A DNA stretch of 64,000 bases, from NCBI RefSeq assembly GCF_002261215.1, contig NZ_NEVS01000004.1, forward strand, positions 4,588,001 to 4,652,000, in the 5' to 3' direction. Within the stretch, counting starts at the first letter, position 1. Each line of letters begins with the position of its first letter. The DNA is from Bordetella genomosp. 11. GTDB lineage: Bacteria; Pseudomonadota; Gammaproteobacteria; Burkholderiales; Burkholderiaceae_B. Made by a program: the position numbers and the translations under genes. Under the pieces are notes generated by a model. The model saw only the letters and a program-made list of their open reading frames with translations. It was not told where the DNA came from and searched no databases. This document shows, in pieces, positions 1 through 9,644 of the stretch.

Positions 1-578
1 TGCGCGGCGCCCAGGTCCCGCAGGTCGCGATACGCCACGCGCAAACGCAGCAGGCCGGCATTCGTGGGCGCGCGCAGCGCCTCCGCCGGCTTGGGCAGCT
101 TGCCGTGCCAGTCGGATGCCACGATCGCATACACGCGCAGGCCGTCCTGCGCCGTGCGGCTGCCCGGTGCCGAGAACACATCGGACCACATATCGGCCAG
201 GGTGATCGAGTAATAGCGGCCGCGCGCGTCGGGCACCTCGATCAGCAGCGGTTCCTTGGATACGTCGAACCACAACAGCGACCACAGCGTGTCGACGTCG
301 GGGTAAGGCAGACCGTGCAGCAGCGGGTCCGCGGGCCGGCTCATGTGCGTGAAGCGGTTGACCGGCGCGCCAGCGCCGAACGCGATGTCCGGCACCTGCA
401 CGTTGGTCTGCACGCGACGGGCGACATCCATCAGCACCAGCGGATATGCGTAGACGTAGGCGTCGGCGGCAATATCGCGCGCCTGGCCCGCGTCCAGCGG
501 CGGCGCCGCCCACGCGGGCACGCGCCCGGCGGCGGCCAGGCATAGCACCACCACGGCAAGACTGCGGCACAAACGCAT
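1..578 (-). CDS. DUF1254 domain protein, N-terminal part (gene runs off the window)
   Basis: The minus strand is open from an ATG at 578 to the window edge, giving about 192 residues. Residues 1-25 form a Sec-type signal peptide ending in an AWA-like cleavage site, so the product is probably periplasmic. The mature start (ARDIAADAYVYAYPLVLMD) and the later stretch VDTLWSLLWFDVSKEPLLIEV are typical of DUF1254 proteins, which usually carry a C-terminal DUF1214 domain; that part would lie outside the window. The molecular function of the family is not established. The gene diverges from panB. I see no strong Shine-Dalgarno before the ATG, but the signal peptide fits this start well. Confidence 0.75.
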   Translation of the reverse strand, partial: MRLCRSLAVVVLCLAAAGRVPAWAAPPLDAGQARDIAADAYVYAYPLVLMDVARRVQTNVQVPDIAFGAGAPVNRFTHMSRPADPLLHGLPYPDVDTLWSLLWFDVSKEPLLIEVPDARGRYYSITLADMWSDVFSAPGSRTAQDGLRVYAIVASDWHGKLPKPAEALRAPTNAGLLRLRVAYRDLRDLGAA

Positions 579-851
579 GCGGAATCGCCCCCCGGGTGCC
601 GCGCGGACATTCCGCGCGCCTCGGCAAAATTCTAGTGGGCGAAAGTCTTAGCACCCATCCCGGAAACGATGCATAAAAGGATGACGCGGACATGGAATCC
701 CCGGTCTGCCCGGGTACCCGACAGGATGCGCGGCGCCCGCGGCCGCTACGTTGGCGTCCCCATGGCCGGCCACAGCCGATAGAATGCGCCTTATTGGTGC
801 ATCGCCGCGGGGCGATGCGCCGCCCCATGTTCCACCACTACAGGCACGCCC
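579..851. other. Intergenic region between the DUF1254 gene and panB
   Basis: This 273-base stretch separates two divergent genes and should hold both promoters. I see no convincing -35/-10 pair, RNA gene or conserved small frame. Open frames crossing it have no recognisable domain and overlap panB out of frame. Confidence 0.4.
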
Positions 852-1694
852 ATGTATCCGACCGTCGCAGGCGACGCGCAAGCGCCTCGCAAGCCCATCA
901 CTTTGGCCACGCTGGTTGCCATGCACCAGCGCGGCGAAAAAATCGCCATGCTTACCTGCTATGACGCCAGCTTCGCCTCGCTGCTGGACCAGAGCGGTGT
1001 CGACATCCTGTTGATCGGCGATTCGCTGGGCAATGTCGTGCAGGGGCAATCGTCGACGCTGCCCGTCACGCTGGAGCACATGGTGTATCACACCGAATGC
1101 GTCGCGCGCGGCAACAAGACCGCCTGGGTGCTGGCCGACCTGCCGTGGGGCAGCTATCACGAATCGCCCCGGCAGGCCTATGCCAGCGCGGCGCGGCTGA
1201 TGGCGGCCGGCGCGCAGATGGTAAAGGTGGAAGGCATGGACGGCCGCACGCCGTGGATGTCCGACATCGTGGCCTTCCTGACGGAACGCGGCATACCGGT
1301 GTGCGCCCACATGGGCCTGACGCCGCAGTTCGTGCATGCGCTGGGCGGCTACCGGGTGCAGGGCAAGGACGATGCGGGCGCGGCGCACCTGAAGCAGCAG
1401 GCGCGCGTGATGCGCGATGCCGGCGCCAGCATGCTGCTGTACGAGATGGTCCCCGCCGCGCTGGCCGCCGACATCACGGCCGATGTGAACATCCCCACCA
1501 TCGGCATCGGCGCCGGCGCCGGATGCTCGGGACAGGTGCTGGTGCTGCACGATATGCTGAATGTCTTCCCGGGACGCAAGGCGCGCTTCGTGCGCAATTT
1601 CATGGACGGCGCGAGCAGCATCCAGGATGCCGTCCAGGCCTATGTACGCGCGGTGAAGGACGGCAGCTTCCCGGCCCCGGAACATTCCTATTGA
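852..1694 (+). CDS. panB: 3-methyl-2-oxobutanoate hydroxymethyltransferase
   Basis: PanB transfers a hydroxymethyl group from 5,10-methylenetetrahydrofolate to 2-oxoisovalerate, giving ketopantoate, the first committed step of pantothenate and coenzyme A synthesis in the cytoplasm. The 280-residue length is close to the family norm with a short N-terminal extension. Recognisable motifs are LTCYDAS (34-40), [12 protein letters not shown] (54-65), ADLPWGSY (95-102), MVKVEG (123-128) and LLYEMVP (195-201). By motif position, Asp57, Asp96 and Glu127 should bind the metal and Glu198 should be the catalytic acid. No panC is adjacent, so the gene stands alone here. Confidence 0.97.
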   Translation: MYPTVAGDAQAPRKPITLATLVAMHQRGEKIAMLTCYDASFASLLDQSGVDILLIGDSLGNVVQGQSSTLPVTLEHMVYHTECVARGNKTAWVLADLPWGSYHESPRQAYASAARLMAAGAQMVKVEGMDGRTPWMSDIVAFLTERGIPVCAHMGLTPQFVHALGGYRVQGKDDAGAAHLKQQARVMRDAGASMLLYEMVPAALAADITADVNIPTIGIGAGAGCSGQVLVLHDMLNVFPGRKARFVRNFMDGASSIQDAVQAYVRAVKDGSFPAPEHSY

Positions 1695-1787
1695 GCGATG
1701 GCGAGCCGGCACGCCGGATCGTACCCGGCAGGATCGCACGCCGCCGGATCCCGCGGGCCGGCGCACGCACTGCCGCACCGCGCCCCG

Positions 1788-1805
1788 GGCCCGTCACACC
1801 GGGCC
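1788..1805. terminator. Possible hairpin between convergent panB and SDR genes
   Basis: GGCCCG and CGGGCC flank a six-base loop directly between the two convergent 3' ends. There is no U-tract, so this is only a weak candidate for a bidirectional terminator. Confidence 0.3.
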
Positions 1806-1807
1806 TG

Positions 1808-2587
1808 TCAAACCGTGTAGTTCAATGCCAGGCGACCGCCGTCGATATACAGCGTTTCGCCGGTGATGTAGCTGGACGCGTCGCTTAGCAGATACGCCAC
1901 GGCGTCGGCGACTTCGGACGGTTCGCCCAGGCGGCGCATCGGCGTGCGGCTCATCAGGCGCGCGCGCGTGGTTTCGTCCGCCAGCACGGCCTTGCGTGCC
2001 AGTTCGGTGGCGATGGTGCCCGGCCCCACGGCGTTGACGCGGATACCGTGATCGACCAGCGACAGCGCCATGACGCGCGTCAGCTGCGCCAGCCCGCCCT
2101 TGCTGACGTTATACGAAGCAATGGTCGGGATCGCCATGACGGCGTTCACCGAACTCATGTGCACGATGGCGCCGCCGCCCTGCTCCACCATGACGCGCGC
2201 GACCGCCTGGCCGACCAGGAAAGCGCCCTTCAGGTTGATATTCAGCACCGCGTCCCATTCCTCTTCCGTGATGTCCAGGAAGTTGGCGGTGCGCACGATG
2301 CCGGCGTTGCTGACCAGTTGATCGATGCGTCCGTAGGCCTGCCGCGTCGCGGCCACGGCGGCGTCCACCGATGCCTTGCTGGCGACGTCGCAATGGATGT
2401 AGCCGACACGGCCGCCGTCGCGCGAAAGCGCATCGGCCAGGGCCTGGCCCGGCGCATCGGCGACGTCCCATATCGCGACGGCGGCGCCGGCCTGCGCGAG
2501 GCGGCGCACGCATGCCTCGCCTATGCCTTGCGAGCCGCCGGTCACCACGGCGACCTTGCCCTTGAAATCGAAAGTCGTATTGCTCAT
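1808..2587 (-). CDS. SDR-family NAD(P)-dependent oxidoreductase
   Basis: A 259-residue classical short-chain dehydrogenase/reductase. The cofactor motif TGGSQGIG is at residues 16-23, NAG at 94-96, the catalytic Ser in HMSS (about 145) and YxxxK at Tyr159/Lys163. A C-terminal [11 protein letters not shown] tail closes the fold. The start at 2587 is chosen because AGGAGA lies just upstream and because the protein then begins at the normal SDR distance from the Rossmann motif; the frame stays open further upstream without homology. It is the last gene of the minus-strand importer/flavoenzyme operon, 73 bases after the receptor gene, and may process the oxidised product. Its substrate is unknown. 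Confidence 0.9.
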   Translation of the reverse strand: MSNTTFDFKGKVAVVTGGSQGIGEACVRRLAQAGAAVAIWDVADAPGQALADALSRDGGRVGYIHCDVASKASVDAAVAATRQAYGRIDQLVSNAGIVRTANFLDITEEEWDAVLNINLKGAFLVGQAVARVMVEQGGGAIVHMSSVNAVMAIPTIASYNVSKGGLAQLTRVMALSLVDHGIRVNAVGPGTIATELARKAVLADETTRARLMSRTPMRRLGEPSEVADAVAYLLSDASSYITGETLYIDGGRLALNYTV

Positions 2588-2660
2588 TGAAGGAATCTCC
2601 TGCCCGCGCGCGCGGCGCTTCCTGTCGAAGCGCCGTTGCGAGGATCGTAGCGCATCCGGC

Positions 2661-3734
2661 TTACCGTTCGACGGTGCGGTTCCAGCGCGCGTTGAAGGCG
2701 GGACGGGTGGCATTGATGGCATCCCAGTCCAGGACCTTGGCGGTTTCCATATAGGTCTGGAACTGCTTGAGCATGTCCTGGTTGGCGGGGTCGGCCTGCA
2801 CCTTGCGGTTGGACGGGAAATGCCCGCCGTACTTCAAGGCATTGGCCTGCGCCTGCGGCGACAGCAGGTACAGCGCCAGCTTCTGCGAGAGGTCCGGTTC
2901 GCTGTTCTTGGCGATGACGCACTCGCCCACCATCAGGATGACCGAGCCTTCCTTGGGCTGGACGTATTCGACCGGGATGTCGCGTTTCTTGAGCCGGGCA
3001 ATGGCGGTCGGCGTCAGCGGGAAGATGGCCGCCTCGTCGGATTGGATCATTTCCGCCAGCTTGGCCGAATTCGGGATGTACTCCAGCACGTTGGGGCCGA
3101 TCGTGTCGCGCCACTTGGCGAAACCCGGATCCGTGTGCTGGTCGTCGCCGCCTTCGATGCGGTTGTACATCAGGAAGGCATGCAGGCCGAAGGTGCTGTT
3201 CGAGGCCGACTGGAAGACGACCTTGCCCTTGTACTTGGGATCGGCCAGGTCCATCCATGACGTGGGCGCCGCCCAGCCGTTTTTCTTGAACAGCCGCGTG
3301 TTGTAGCCCAGGCCCGTCATCCCCATGTCGATGCCGGCGGCCATGCCGTCCTTCATGACCGCGGTGGGATAGAGATCCTTCAGCACGGGATCGTCGTGCA
3401 GCTTTTCGCACAGTCCCATGGTTACCGCGCGCGCCATCACGCCGTCGTCCAGGAACATCACGTGCATCTGCGGCGAGTCCTTGTAGGCCTGCGCCTTGGC
3501 CAGGACTTCGGTGGACGTGCCGGGGACCACGACGATCTTGACGTTGTTGGCCTTTTCGAAATCGGGGAAGACGTATTGCGTGAACGCGCGCTCCATGTCG
3601 CCGCCGTTCATGCCGACATACAAAGTTTTCTGTTGCGCCCAGGCGCCGGCCGGCAGGACCGACAGGGCCGCCAGCATGGCGGCCCCGGCCAGTCGAAGGG
3701 CGCGTGATTTGCGATCGTGATTGCGGTTGCTCAT
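2661..3734 (-). CDS. Extracellular solute-binding protein of a PotD/AfuA-like ABC importer
   Basis: A 357-residue periplasmic receptor with a Sec signal peptide (about residues 1-33, ending GAWAQ). The mature part begins [26 protein letters not shown], the usual start of family 1/8 solute-binding proteins for polyamines, iron or small amines. Later blocks such as [23 protein letters not shown] and [23 protein letters not shown] fit a two-lobed fold. It overlaps the preceding oxidoreductase by 4 bases and belongs with the two permeases and ATPase upstream in the same operon. The enzyme genes beside it suggest an amine, betaine, imino acid or opine ligand, but the sequence does not identify it. 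Confidence 0.88.
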   Translation of the reverse strand: MSNRNHDRKSRALRLAGAAMLAALSVLPAGAWAQQKTLYVGMNGGDMERAFTQYVFPDFEKANNVKIVVVPGTSTEVLAKAQAYKDSPQMHVMFLDDGVMARAVTMGLCEKLHDDPVLKDLYPTAVMKDGMAAGIDMGMTGLGYNTRLFKKNGWAAPTSWMDLADPKYKGKVVFQSASNSTFGLHAFLMYNRIEGGDDQHTDPGFAKWRDTIGPNVLEYIPNSAKLAEMIQSDEAAIFPLTPTAIARLKKRDIPVEYVQPKEGSVILMVGECVIAKNSEPDLSQKLALYLLSPQAQANALKYGGHFPSNRKVQADPANQDMLKQFQTYMETAKVLDWDAINATRPAFNARWNRTVER

Positions 3735-4900
3735 GTCGACTCCAGCGGATGCCCATGGCCAAGTTCCGTGCGATCCGCGGCCGCATGAGCGTCGGCAGCG
3801 TATCGGTCGATGCGGAATGCATCAATGGGAATTGCGGTCCGTCCGGTGGCGGCCAGGTCCGCCAGGACCTCGCCGGCGGCGGGCCCGACCTGGAAACCCG
3901 CCCCGGAAAACCCGAAGGCATGAAACAGCCCGGGCGTGGTGCGGCTGGGGCCCAGCACCGGGTTGTGGTCGGGCATGCTGCCCTCCACGCCGGACCAGAA
4001 GCGGATGATGTGCGCGCCGCGCAGCGTGGGCAGCAGCGCCGCCGCCTTCGCCATCAGCGTACCGATCTGCGCGCGGCCGGGCCGGGCAAGATCGGCATCG
4101 ACCGATACGCCACGGCCGCCGCCGATCACGCAATTGCCGCGGTCCACCTGCCGCGCATAGACGCCGCCGCCTTGCACGCCCAGGCTGGCCGTCATGAAGC
4201 GCGGCAGCGGCTCGGTGACCATCATCAAGGGATGGATGGAAGTCTCCGGCACGGGTTCGCCGAACGCCGCGGCGAACCGCCCTGCCCAGGCGCCGGCGCA
4301 GTTCAGCAGGAGGCGGGCGCGGACTTCCAGCGCCGCGCCGGCGCGCAGCACGAAACGTTCGCCGTCGTGCGCCGCGCTGTCGACGCGGGTGTGCTCGCGC
4401 ACGCAGGCACCGGCGCGCCGCGCGGCCTGGGCGAATGCCGGAGACACCAGGCGCGGGTTGGCGTGCCCGTCATCCGGACAGAACGAACCGCCGACCACGT
4501 TGCTTCCGAGCCACGCGAAGCGGCGCTCCAGCGCGGCACGATCCAGCATCTGCAGATGCATGCCGAAGCCCCGCGTGCTGGCGCGATAGCGTTCGAGTTC
4601 GGCGAGGTCGGCGTCGGTGTAGGCGAGTTTCAGATGGCCGCTGCGCTGGTACTCGCCGTCGATGCCGATCAGGCCGGGCAGGTCCCCCCACAGCGCATGG
4701 GCACGCTGCGTCAAGGGCATCTGCGCCGGCGGACGGCCCTGGCGGCGCACGCCGCCGTAGTTGACGCCGCTGGCCTTGGCGCCGCAGGCGGCCGCGTCCA
4801 GCAGCACCACCGGTACGCCGCGGCGCCGCAGGAACAGCGCGGCGCTGGCGCCGACGATGCCGCCGCCGATGATGGCGACTTCGGTGTCCAGGCGCTCCAT
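3731..4900 (-). CDS. FAD-dependent amine/imino-acid oxidoreductase (DAO family; HcnC/OoxB-like subunit)
   Basis: A 389-residue DAO-family flavoprotein. The FAD-binding motif EVAIIGGGIVGASAALFL lies at residues 6-23, and the C-terminal block FHAFGFSGAGFQVGPAAGEVLADL is the second FAD contact typical of glycine oxidase, sarcosine oxidase beta and HcnC. The ATG at 4900 overlaps the stop of the preceding gene (TGATG), so the two are translationally coupled. With the next two upstream genes it makes the three-part set known from hydrogen cyanide synthase HcnABC, opine oxidases and D-hydroxyproline dehydrogenase. Here it should be the subunit that oxidises the amine or imino acid. The substrate cannot be called. 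Confidence 0.87.
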   Translation of the reverse strand: MERLDTEVAIIGGGIVGASAALFLRRRGVPVVLLDAAACGAKASGVNYGGVRRQGRPPAQMPLTQRAHALWGDLPGLIGIDGEYQRSGHLKLAYTDADLAELERYRASTRGFGMHLQMLDRAALERRFAWLGSNVVGGSFCPDDGHANPRLVSPAFAQAARRAGACVREHTRVDSAAHDGERFVLRAGAALEVRARLLLNCAGAWAGRFAAAFGEPVPETSIHPLMMVTEPLPRFMTASLGVQGGGVYARQVDRGNCVIGGGRGVSVDADLARPGRAQIGTLMAKAAALLPTLRGAHIIRFWSGVEGSMPDHNPVLGPSRTTPGLFHAFGFSGAGFQVGPAAGEVLADLAATGRTAIPIDAFRIDRYAADAHAAADRTELGHGHPLEST

Positions 4901-6360
4901 CAGGACCTGCCCTGCCCGGACAGCCCCGAGCCGCCGGCCGCGTGCAGCGTGCCGCCGGCGTATACGGACGGGTCGTATCGCGCGTCCGTGGAGAACAGCT
5001 GGATGGGAATGGGCTTGATGGGCGGCTGCGCGCGCAGCCAGCCTACCTGGGGCAGCGCCACCCCGCTGGCGCGCGCCAGTACCTCGGCGGCCGCGGCACC
5101 GCACATGCGGCCCTGGCAGCGGCCCATGCCGACGCGGGTCAGGGCCTTGCCGCGATTCAGTTCGCACGCGCCATCGACCTGCGCCGAGGCGCGCAGCGCT
5201 CCCACCGTGATTTCCTCGCAGCGGCACAGGATGACGTCGTCGTCCAGCGACGCCGCCCAATCGTCCGGAAAGGGAAACGCGCGTTCAAGCGCGTCGCGCA
5301 TGCGTTCCTGCCGCGCCAATCCGCGCTGCAAGACCTCGGCGCGCGCGGGCTCCGCGAGCATGCCCAGGTCTTCGAGCATCGCCAGGGCGGCGCGCTCGCC
5401 GGTCAGTTCCGCCGCGTCCGCGCCGGCGATACCGGCACCGTCCCCGGCCAGGTATACGCCGGGCACCGACGCCCTTCCGGCGTCGTCGCGTTCGGGCAGC
5501 CATGCCCTATCACGTTCGTGATAAGCGAAGCGACAGCCGGCCACCGCGGCCAGCTGGGTCTCCGCGCGCAGCCCCAGGCCGTAGGCCAGTGCATCGCAAG
5601 CGATGCGCAGCGGTTTGCCGCCGCCCGCGCCGTCGGCCTGGCGGCAGACGATGCCGGAGACCCTTTCATAGCCGATGGCATGATCCGGCAGCACGCCGGC
5701 ATACATGGGGATGCCGTGCAGCCGCAGCCAGGCCATGGTGTACAGGCCTTTGCCCACCAGCGCGGGTGTGCGCAGCATGCCCGGCAAGGCAGCCAGCCTG
5801 TCCGCGGCGGTCGCGGTATCGAGTACGGCGGCCACGTCGGCGCCGGCCTTGGCATATTGGTACGCCACCAGGTACAGCAGCGGGCCGGTGCCCATGAAGG
5901 CCACGCGTTGGCCCACGCCGCAGCCCTGGAACTTCAGCGCCACCTGCGCGCCTCCCAGGGTGTAGACGCCGGGCAGGGTCCAGCCGGGAAAAGGCAGCAC
6001 GCGATCGGTCGCACCGGTGGCCAGGATGACGTGGGTGTACTCCACGGTCTCGTTGCGACCGTCACGCAGGACGTCCAGCACACCTTGTTCGCAATTCCAT
6101 GCCAGCGAGCCGGGACGGTAGTCGATGGACGGCATCAGCGCCTGCATGGTTTCGTGCAGCCGCGCGGCCTTGCGATGCTCGAATCCGTAGAGTTCGCGTC
6201 CCGGACGCTGGAAACCCGAGGGCGGCTGGCGATAGATCTGTCCGCCCGCCCGTTGCGCCTCGTCCAGGACGACGGGCCGCAGCCCGGCGGCGACGAGCGC
6301 CTGCGCGGCGCGGATGCCGGCCGGCCCCGCTCCGACAATGACGGGACGTACTTCACGCAT
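4900..6360 (-). CDS. FAD/NAD(P)-binding oxidoreductase with C-terminal [2Fe-2S] BFD-like domain (HcnB/OoxA-like subunit)
   Basis: A 486-residue flavoprotein. An N-terminal VIVGAGPAGIRAAQAL motif (about 8-23) binds FAD; a second nucleotide-binding segment lies near 150-180, and GVYLAGDGAGI (near 310) closes the pyridine-nucleotide disulfide-oxidoreductase fold. The C-terminal part carries Cys379, Cys381, Cys415 and Cys420 (CRC...CQGRMC), the pattern of a BFD-like [2Fe-2S] domain as in HcnB and sarcosine oxidase alpha. It overlaps the small ferredoxin gene by 8 bases and the DAO gene by 1 base, so the three subunits are encoded as one block and probably form an electron-transferring dehydrogenase. 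Confidence 0.88.
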   Translation of the reverse strand: MREVRPVIVGAGPAGIRAAQALVAAGLRPVVLDEAQRAGGQIYRQPPSGFQRPGRELYGFEHRKAARLHETMQALMPSIDYRPGSLAWNCEQGVLDVLRDGRNETVEYTHVILATGATDRVLPFPGWTLPGVYTLGGAQVALKFQGCGVGQRVAFMGTGPLLYLVAYQYAKAGADVAAVLDTATAADRLAALPGMLRTPALVGKGLYTMAWLRLHGIPMYAGVLPDHAIGYERVSGIVCRQADGAGGGKPLRIACDALAYGLGLRAETQLAAVAGCRFAYHERDRAWLPERDDAGRASVPGVYLAGDGAGIAGADAAELTGERAALAMLEDLGMLAEPARAEVLQRGLARQERMRDALERAFPFPDDWAASLDDDVILCRCEEITVGALRASAQVDGACELNRGKALTRVGMGRCQGRMCGAAAAEVLARASGVALPQVGWLRAQPPIKPIPIQLFSTDARYDPSVYAGGTLHAAGGSGLSGQGRS

Positions 6361-6670
6361 GGCCGTCCTCCTTGCGCGCGGATGACAACAAACGCATGCC
6401 CGACGCGATGAAGGTGGAGCAGGCGCGCAGCCGCGTGCCGTCTTCCAGCCGCATCCAGCAGTCCTGGCAGGCTCCCATCATGCAGAAACCGGCGCGCGGC
6501 GCGCCGCTGAATTCGGTCTCGCGCAGGCGGCCCATATGCACCAGCACGGCCGTCAGTACGGTATCGCCGGCCAGGGCGCGCGCGGCCTTGCCGTCCAGCA
6601 CGAAGTCCACCGGCGCGCGGTCCCGCTCGCCCAGGCGCGTCAGCAGCGGTTGCATGCTTGCGGCCGTCAT
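6353..6670 (-). CDS. (2Fe-2S)-binding small subunit (HcnA/OoxC-like)
   Basis: A 105-residue protein with a plant-ferredoxin-type [2Fe-2S] fold. The cysteine set GFCMMGACQDCW (C-x4-C-x2-C) and a later Cys in LRACSTF bind the cluster. HcnA-type subunits have the same size and layout. The start at 6670 overlaps the stop of the permease gene as ATGA, linking the importer and the enzyme in one transcript. Its role is to carry electrons within the three-subunit dehydrogenase. Confidence 0.87.
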   Translation of the reverse strand: MTAASMQPLLTRLGERDRAPVDFVLDGKAARALAGDTVLTAVLVHMGRLRETEFSGAPRAGFCMMGACQDCWMRLEDGTRLRACSTFIASGMRLLSSARKEDGHA

Positions 6671-7461
6671 CGCTGTCCCACCAAAACGCGGTCCAGGCCG
6701 TATATGCGGTCCAGCAATAGCATGGCGACGGCCGTCAGGGCGATGACCGTCGCGGATACCGCCGCCATCATGGGATCGATGGATTCGGTGGCATACATAT
6801 ACATGCGCACCGGCAACGTCACGGTGGATGGCGCGGTAATGAACACCGACATGGTCAGTTCGTCGAAGCAATTGATGAAGGCAAGCAGCCAACCGCCGAA
6901 GACGCCCGGCACGATCAGCGGCAAAGTGATCTTGAAGAAGACCGTCGCGCGATTGGCGTTGAGCGAGAGCGCCGCGTGCTCGATGGAGCGGTCGAAGCCC
7001 GTCAGCGAGCCCACCAGCAGGCGCAGCACGTAGGGCGTGACGATGACGACGTGGCTGGCCACCAGCCAGGAGAAGCTGCCGCTGCTGCCGATCAGGGCGA
7101 AAAAGCGCATCAGCGCGACGCCCAGCACCAGGTGCGGGATCATCAGCGGCGACAGCAGCAGCCCGTTCAGCGCGTCGCGGCCGGGAAAACGGTAGCGCGT
7201 GATGGCGCTGGCCGCCGGCAGCGCCAGGCATACCGCCAGCGTGGCCGACAGCGTCGCCAGCAGCAGGCTGTTGCGGAAGGACTGCATGAAATCGGCGTGC
7301 GCGAACAGGGCGTGGAACCAGCGCAGCGAGAATTCATGGGTGGGAATGCTCAGGGTCGAGGCCGGCGTGAAGGCCACCAGGCAAACGACCACCAGGGGCG
7401 CCAGCACGAAGGCCACCACCAGGGCATTGAAGGCAAGCGCGAGAGGGCCGTTCTTAAGCAT
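6667..7461 (-). CDS. ABC transporter permease (PotC-like)
   Basis: A 264-residue inner-membrane permease with about six hydrophobic segments, the first at residues 8-30. The cytoplasmic loop EHAALSLNANRATVFFKITLPLI is the EAA motif that docks on the ATPase. Size and sequence match PotC-type subunits of polyamine/amine importers. It lies 90 bases after the first permease gene and overlaps the ferredoxin gene by 4 bases. It should pair with the other permease as a heterodimer. Confidence 0.92.
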   Translation of the reverse strand: MLKNGPLALAFNALVVAFVLAPLVVVCLVAFTPASTLSIPTHEFSLRWFHALFAHADFMQSFRNSLLLATLSATLAVCLALPAASAITRYRFPGRDALNGLLLSPLMIPHLVLGVALMRFFALIGSSGSFSWLVASHVVIVTPYVLRLLVGSLTGFDRSIEHAALSLNANRATVFFKITLPLIVPGVFGGWLLAFINCFDELTMSVFITAPSTVTLPVRMYMYATESIDPMMAAVSATVIALTAVAMLLLDRIYGLDRVLVGQR

Positions 7462-7551
7462 GTCCGCCGGGCTCCCGGGTATGGAACTTGGCGCGGGAAT
7501 GACGGCCTGCCCCGCGTCGACGTCCGTTGGTGTGCGTGCGCATGCGGTCTG

Positions 7552-8448
7552 CTATCCCAGGCTGCGGCGATACGACCGCTCGATGACGCGGTTGTAGGCC
7601 ATCATGATGATGACGTTGGCCACCAGCAGCAGGATCGCCAGCGTGGCGCCCAGCGGCCAGTTCAGTTCGGTCAGGAATTCGTCGTACACGATCGTGGCGA
7701 CCATCTTCAGCCGCCGCCCGCCCAGCAGCGCGGGGATGGCGAAGGAACTGGCGCTCAGGCCGAAGACGATCAGGCTGCCGGACAGTACGCCCGGCATGCA
7801 TTGGGGCAATACCACGCGCAGCAGGGTCTGCAGGCGCGAGGCGTTCAGCGAATAAGCGGCGTGCTCGACCGATGGGTCGAGCTTCTGCAGCGACGTCCAC
7901 ACCGGGATGATCATGAAGGGCAGCATGATGTGCACCAGGCCGATCACGATGGCGGTGGGCGTGTACAGCAGCGATCCCCACCCCAGCGCCTGGGCGACCT
8001 GCCCCAGCGGGCCCGCGGGGCCCAGCAGCATGCTCCAGCCGAAGGCCCGCACGACCAGCGATATCAGCAGCGGCGACAGGACCGCCAGCAGGAAAATCGA
8101 ACGCCAGGGCGCGCGCATGCGGCTCAGGATGTAGGCCTCGGGCACGCCAACGGCCACGCAGATCGCGGTGGTCAGCACCGATATCCATAGCGTGCGCCAG
8201 AAGATGCCCAGGAAATACGGGTCGCTCAACACCGTGGCGTAATGGTGCAGCGTCATGCCCGGCTGTATGCCGGTGTTGTAGTCGAAGGGACGGAAAGTCA
8301 GGACGAAGGTCAGGCCCAGCGGCGTCAGGACCAGCGCCAGGAACACCACGCCGATCGGAATGGCGCCCAGGATGGCCGGCAATCCGTCCATCCTGCGGCG
8401 CGGCGTGGCTGCCGCCGCGCGGGAAACGCCCAGGCCGGGGGCGCTCAT
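7552..8448 (-). CDS. ABC transporter permease (PotB-like)
   Basis: A 298-residue permease with a cytoplasmic N-terminus, about six membrane spans, and the EAA loop EHAAYSLNASRLQTLLRVVLPQ in the second half. It belongs to the PotB side of the PotB/PotC heterodimer. Its ATG overlaps the ATPase stop as ATGA. The 90-base gap that follows is the only sizeable break between the importer genes. Confidence 0.92.
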   Translation of the reverse strand: MSAPGLGVSRAAAATPRRRMDGLPAILGAIPIGVVFLALVLTPLGLTFVLTFRPFDYNTGIQPGMTLHHYATVLSDPYFLGIFWRTLWISVLTTAICVAVGVPEAYILSRMRAPWRSIFLLAVLSPLLISLVVRAFGWSMLLGPAGPLGQVAQALGWGSLLYTPTAIVIGLVHIMLPFMIIPVWTSLQKLDPSVEHAAYSLNASRLQTLLRVVLPQCMPGVLSGSLIVFGLSASSFAIPALLGGRRLKMVATIVYDEFLTELNWPLGATLAILLLVANVIIMMAYNRVIERSYRRSLG

Positions 8449-9509
8449 GCGGACGCCTCCAGCGCCGGCAGCACCCGCGCGACGTCGGCTTGCCAGTCCA
8501 CGCCGATGCGGTCGCCGTCGCCATGCGGCGCGCGGCCGTCATTGGGGGTGAGCATTGTCAGCACGCCCAGCGGCGTATCCAGCTCGTACATCCATTGGCT
8601 GCCCAGGAAGTAGCGCGTGGCGACCGTGCCGGTCAGCCTGCCCTGCCCGGGGGCCACGGACCGCAGTTTTTCCGGGCGCAGGCAGACGCGCACGGCATCG
8701 CCCGTGCTCAGGCCTTGCCCGTCCACGTCCAGGCTCAGGTCGCCGCTGCGCACCTCGGCGCGCTCGCCGGCGCGCGTGACGGTGCCCGGCAGCAGATTGG
8801 TCTTGCCGACGAATCGCGAGATGAACTCGCTGCCGGGATGCTCGTACATGCGGTACGGCGGGTCGATCTGCGTGGCGCGGCCCTCCTGCATGACCACGAC
8901 ACGATCGCTGATCGAGAGCGCCTCGGCCTGATCGTGCGTCACCATCAGCGTGGTGGTGCCGGTCTTGCGCTGGATGGCGCGCAGCTCGAACTGCATGTCC
9001 TCGCGCAGCTTGGCATCCAGGTTGGACAGCGGTTCGTCCAGCAGCAGCACCGGCGGCCGTATCACCAGCGCGCGTGCCAGGGCCACGCGCTGGCGCTGGC
9101 CGCCGGACAGTTCGCGCGGATAGCGGTCGCCGTGCTGGTCCAGTTTCACCAGCGCCAGTGCCTCGCACGTGCGGTCGCGGCGTTCGGCGCGGCCCACCTT
9201 GCGCATGGCCAGTCCGAAGTCGACGTTGTCCCGCACCGTCAGGTGGGGAAACAGGGCATAGGTCTGGAACACGATGCCCAGGCCCCGCGTGTTCGGCGCC
9301 GCATGCGTGATGTCGCGGCCGTCCAGGACGACCCGGCCGCGCGTCACATCGGCGAAGCCGGCGATCATCTGCAGCGTGGTCGTCTTGCCGCAACCCGACG
9401 GGCCGAGCAGGGAAACGAACTCCCCCTGCTCCACGGACAGGTCGAGATCCCGCACCACGCGCAGATCGCCGTAGTCCTTGGATAGCTTTTCCAGGCGAAG
9501 AAATGACAT
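8445..9509 (-). CDS. ABC transporter ATP-binding protein (PotA-like)
   Basis: A 354-residue ATPase that powers the importer. Walker A is GPSGCGKTT, the signature is [15 protein letters not shown], Walker B is VLLLDEPLSNLD and the H-loop is MVTHDQAEAL. A C-terminal TOBE-type region follows (around 280-350), as in PotA and other CUT1/POPT ATPases. The ATG at 9509 (MSFLRLEKLSKDYG) places the first strand correctly; the upstream in-frame extension has no homology. It is the first gene of the eight-gene minus-strand operon, transcribed away from the IclR gene. Confidence 0.93.
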   Translation of the reverse strand: MSFLRLEKLSKDYGDLRVVRDLDLSVEQGEFVSLLGPSGCGKTTTLQMIAGFADVTRGRVVLDGRDITHAAPNTRGLGIVFQTYALFPHLTVRDNVDFGLAMRKVGRAERRDRTCEALALVKLDQHGDRYPRELSGGQRQRVALARALVIRPPVLLLDEPLSNLDAKLREDMQFELRAIQRKTGTTTLMVTHDQAEALSISDRVVVMQEGRATQIDPPYRMYEHPGSEFISRFVGKTNLLPGTVTRAGERAEVRSGDLSLDVDGQGLSTGDAVRVCLRPEKLRSVAPGQGRLTGTVATRYFLGSQWMYELDTPLGVLTMLTPNDGRAPHGDGDRIGVDWQADVARVLPALEASA

Positions 9510-9644
9510 GCCGCACCCTGCCGTTTCCGTGATGGGTGGCCGCCCGGCCTGGGAGGCCCACCCGTTCAACGCAAGGGCAGTCTAGGAGTGCGCGGGAACG
9601 CGGGTCAATGGGGTTTTTCCGTAGAACTGATAATTTCTTTGTTT

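Noticed and set aside
3731..6670. The three-subunit flavoenzyme as hydrogen cyanide synthase (hcnABC)
   Set aside because: The subunit layout is the same, but the genes are embedded in an ABC importer operon with an IclR regulator, which fits catabolism of an imported amine or opine better. Sequence alone cannot settle it.
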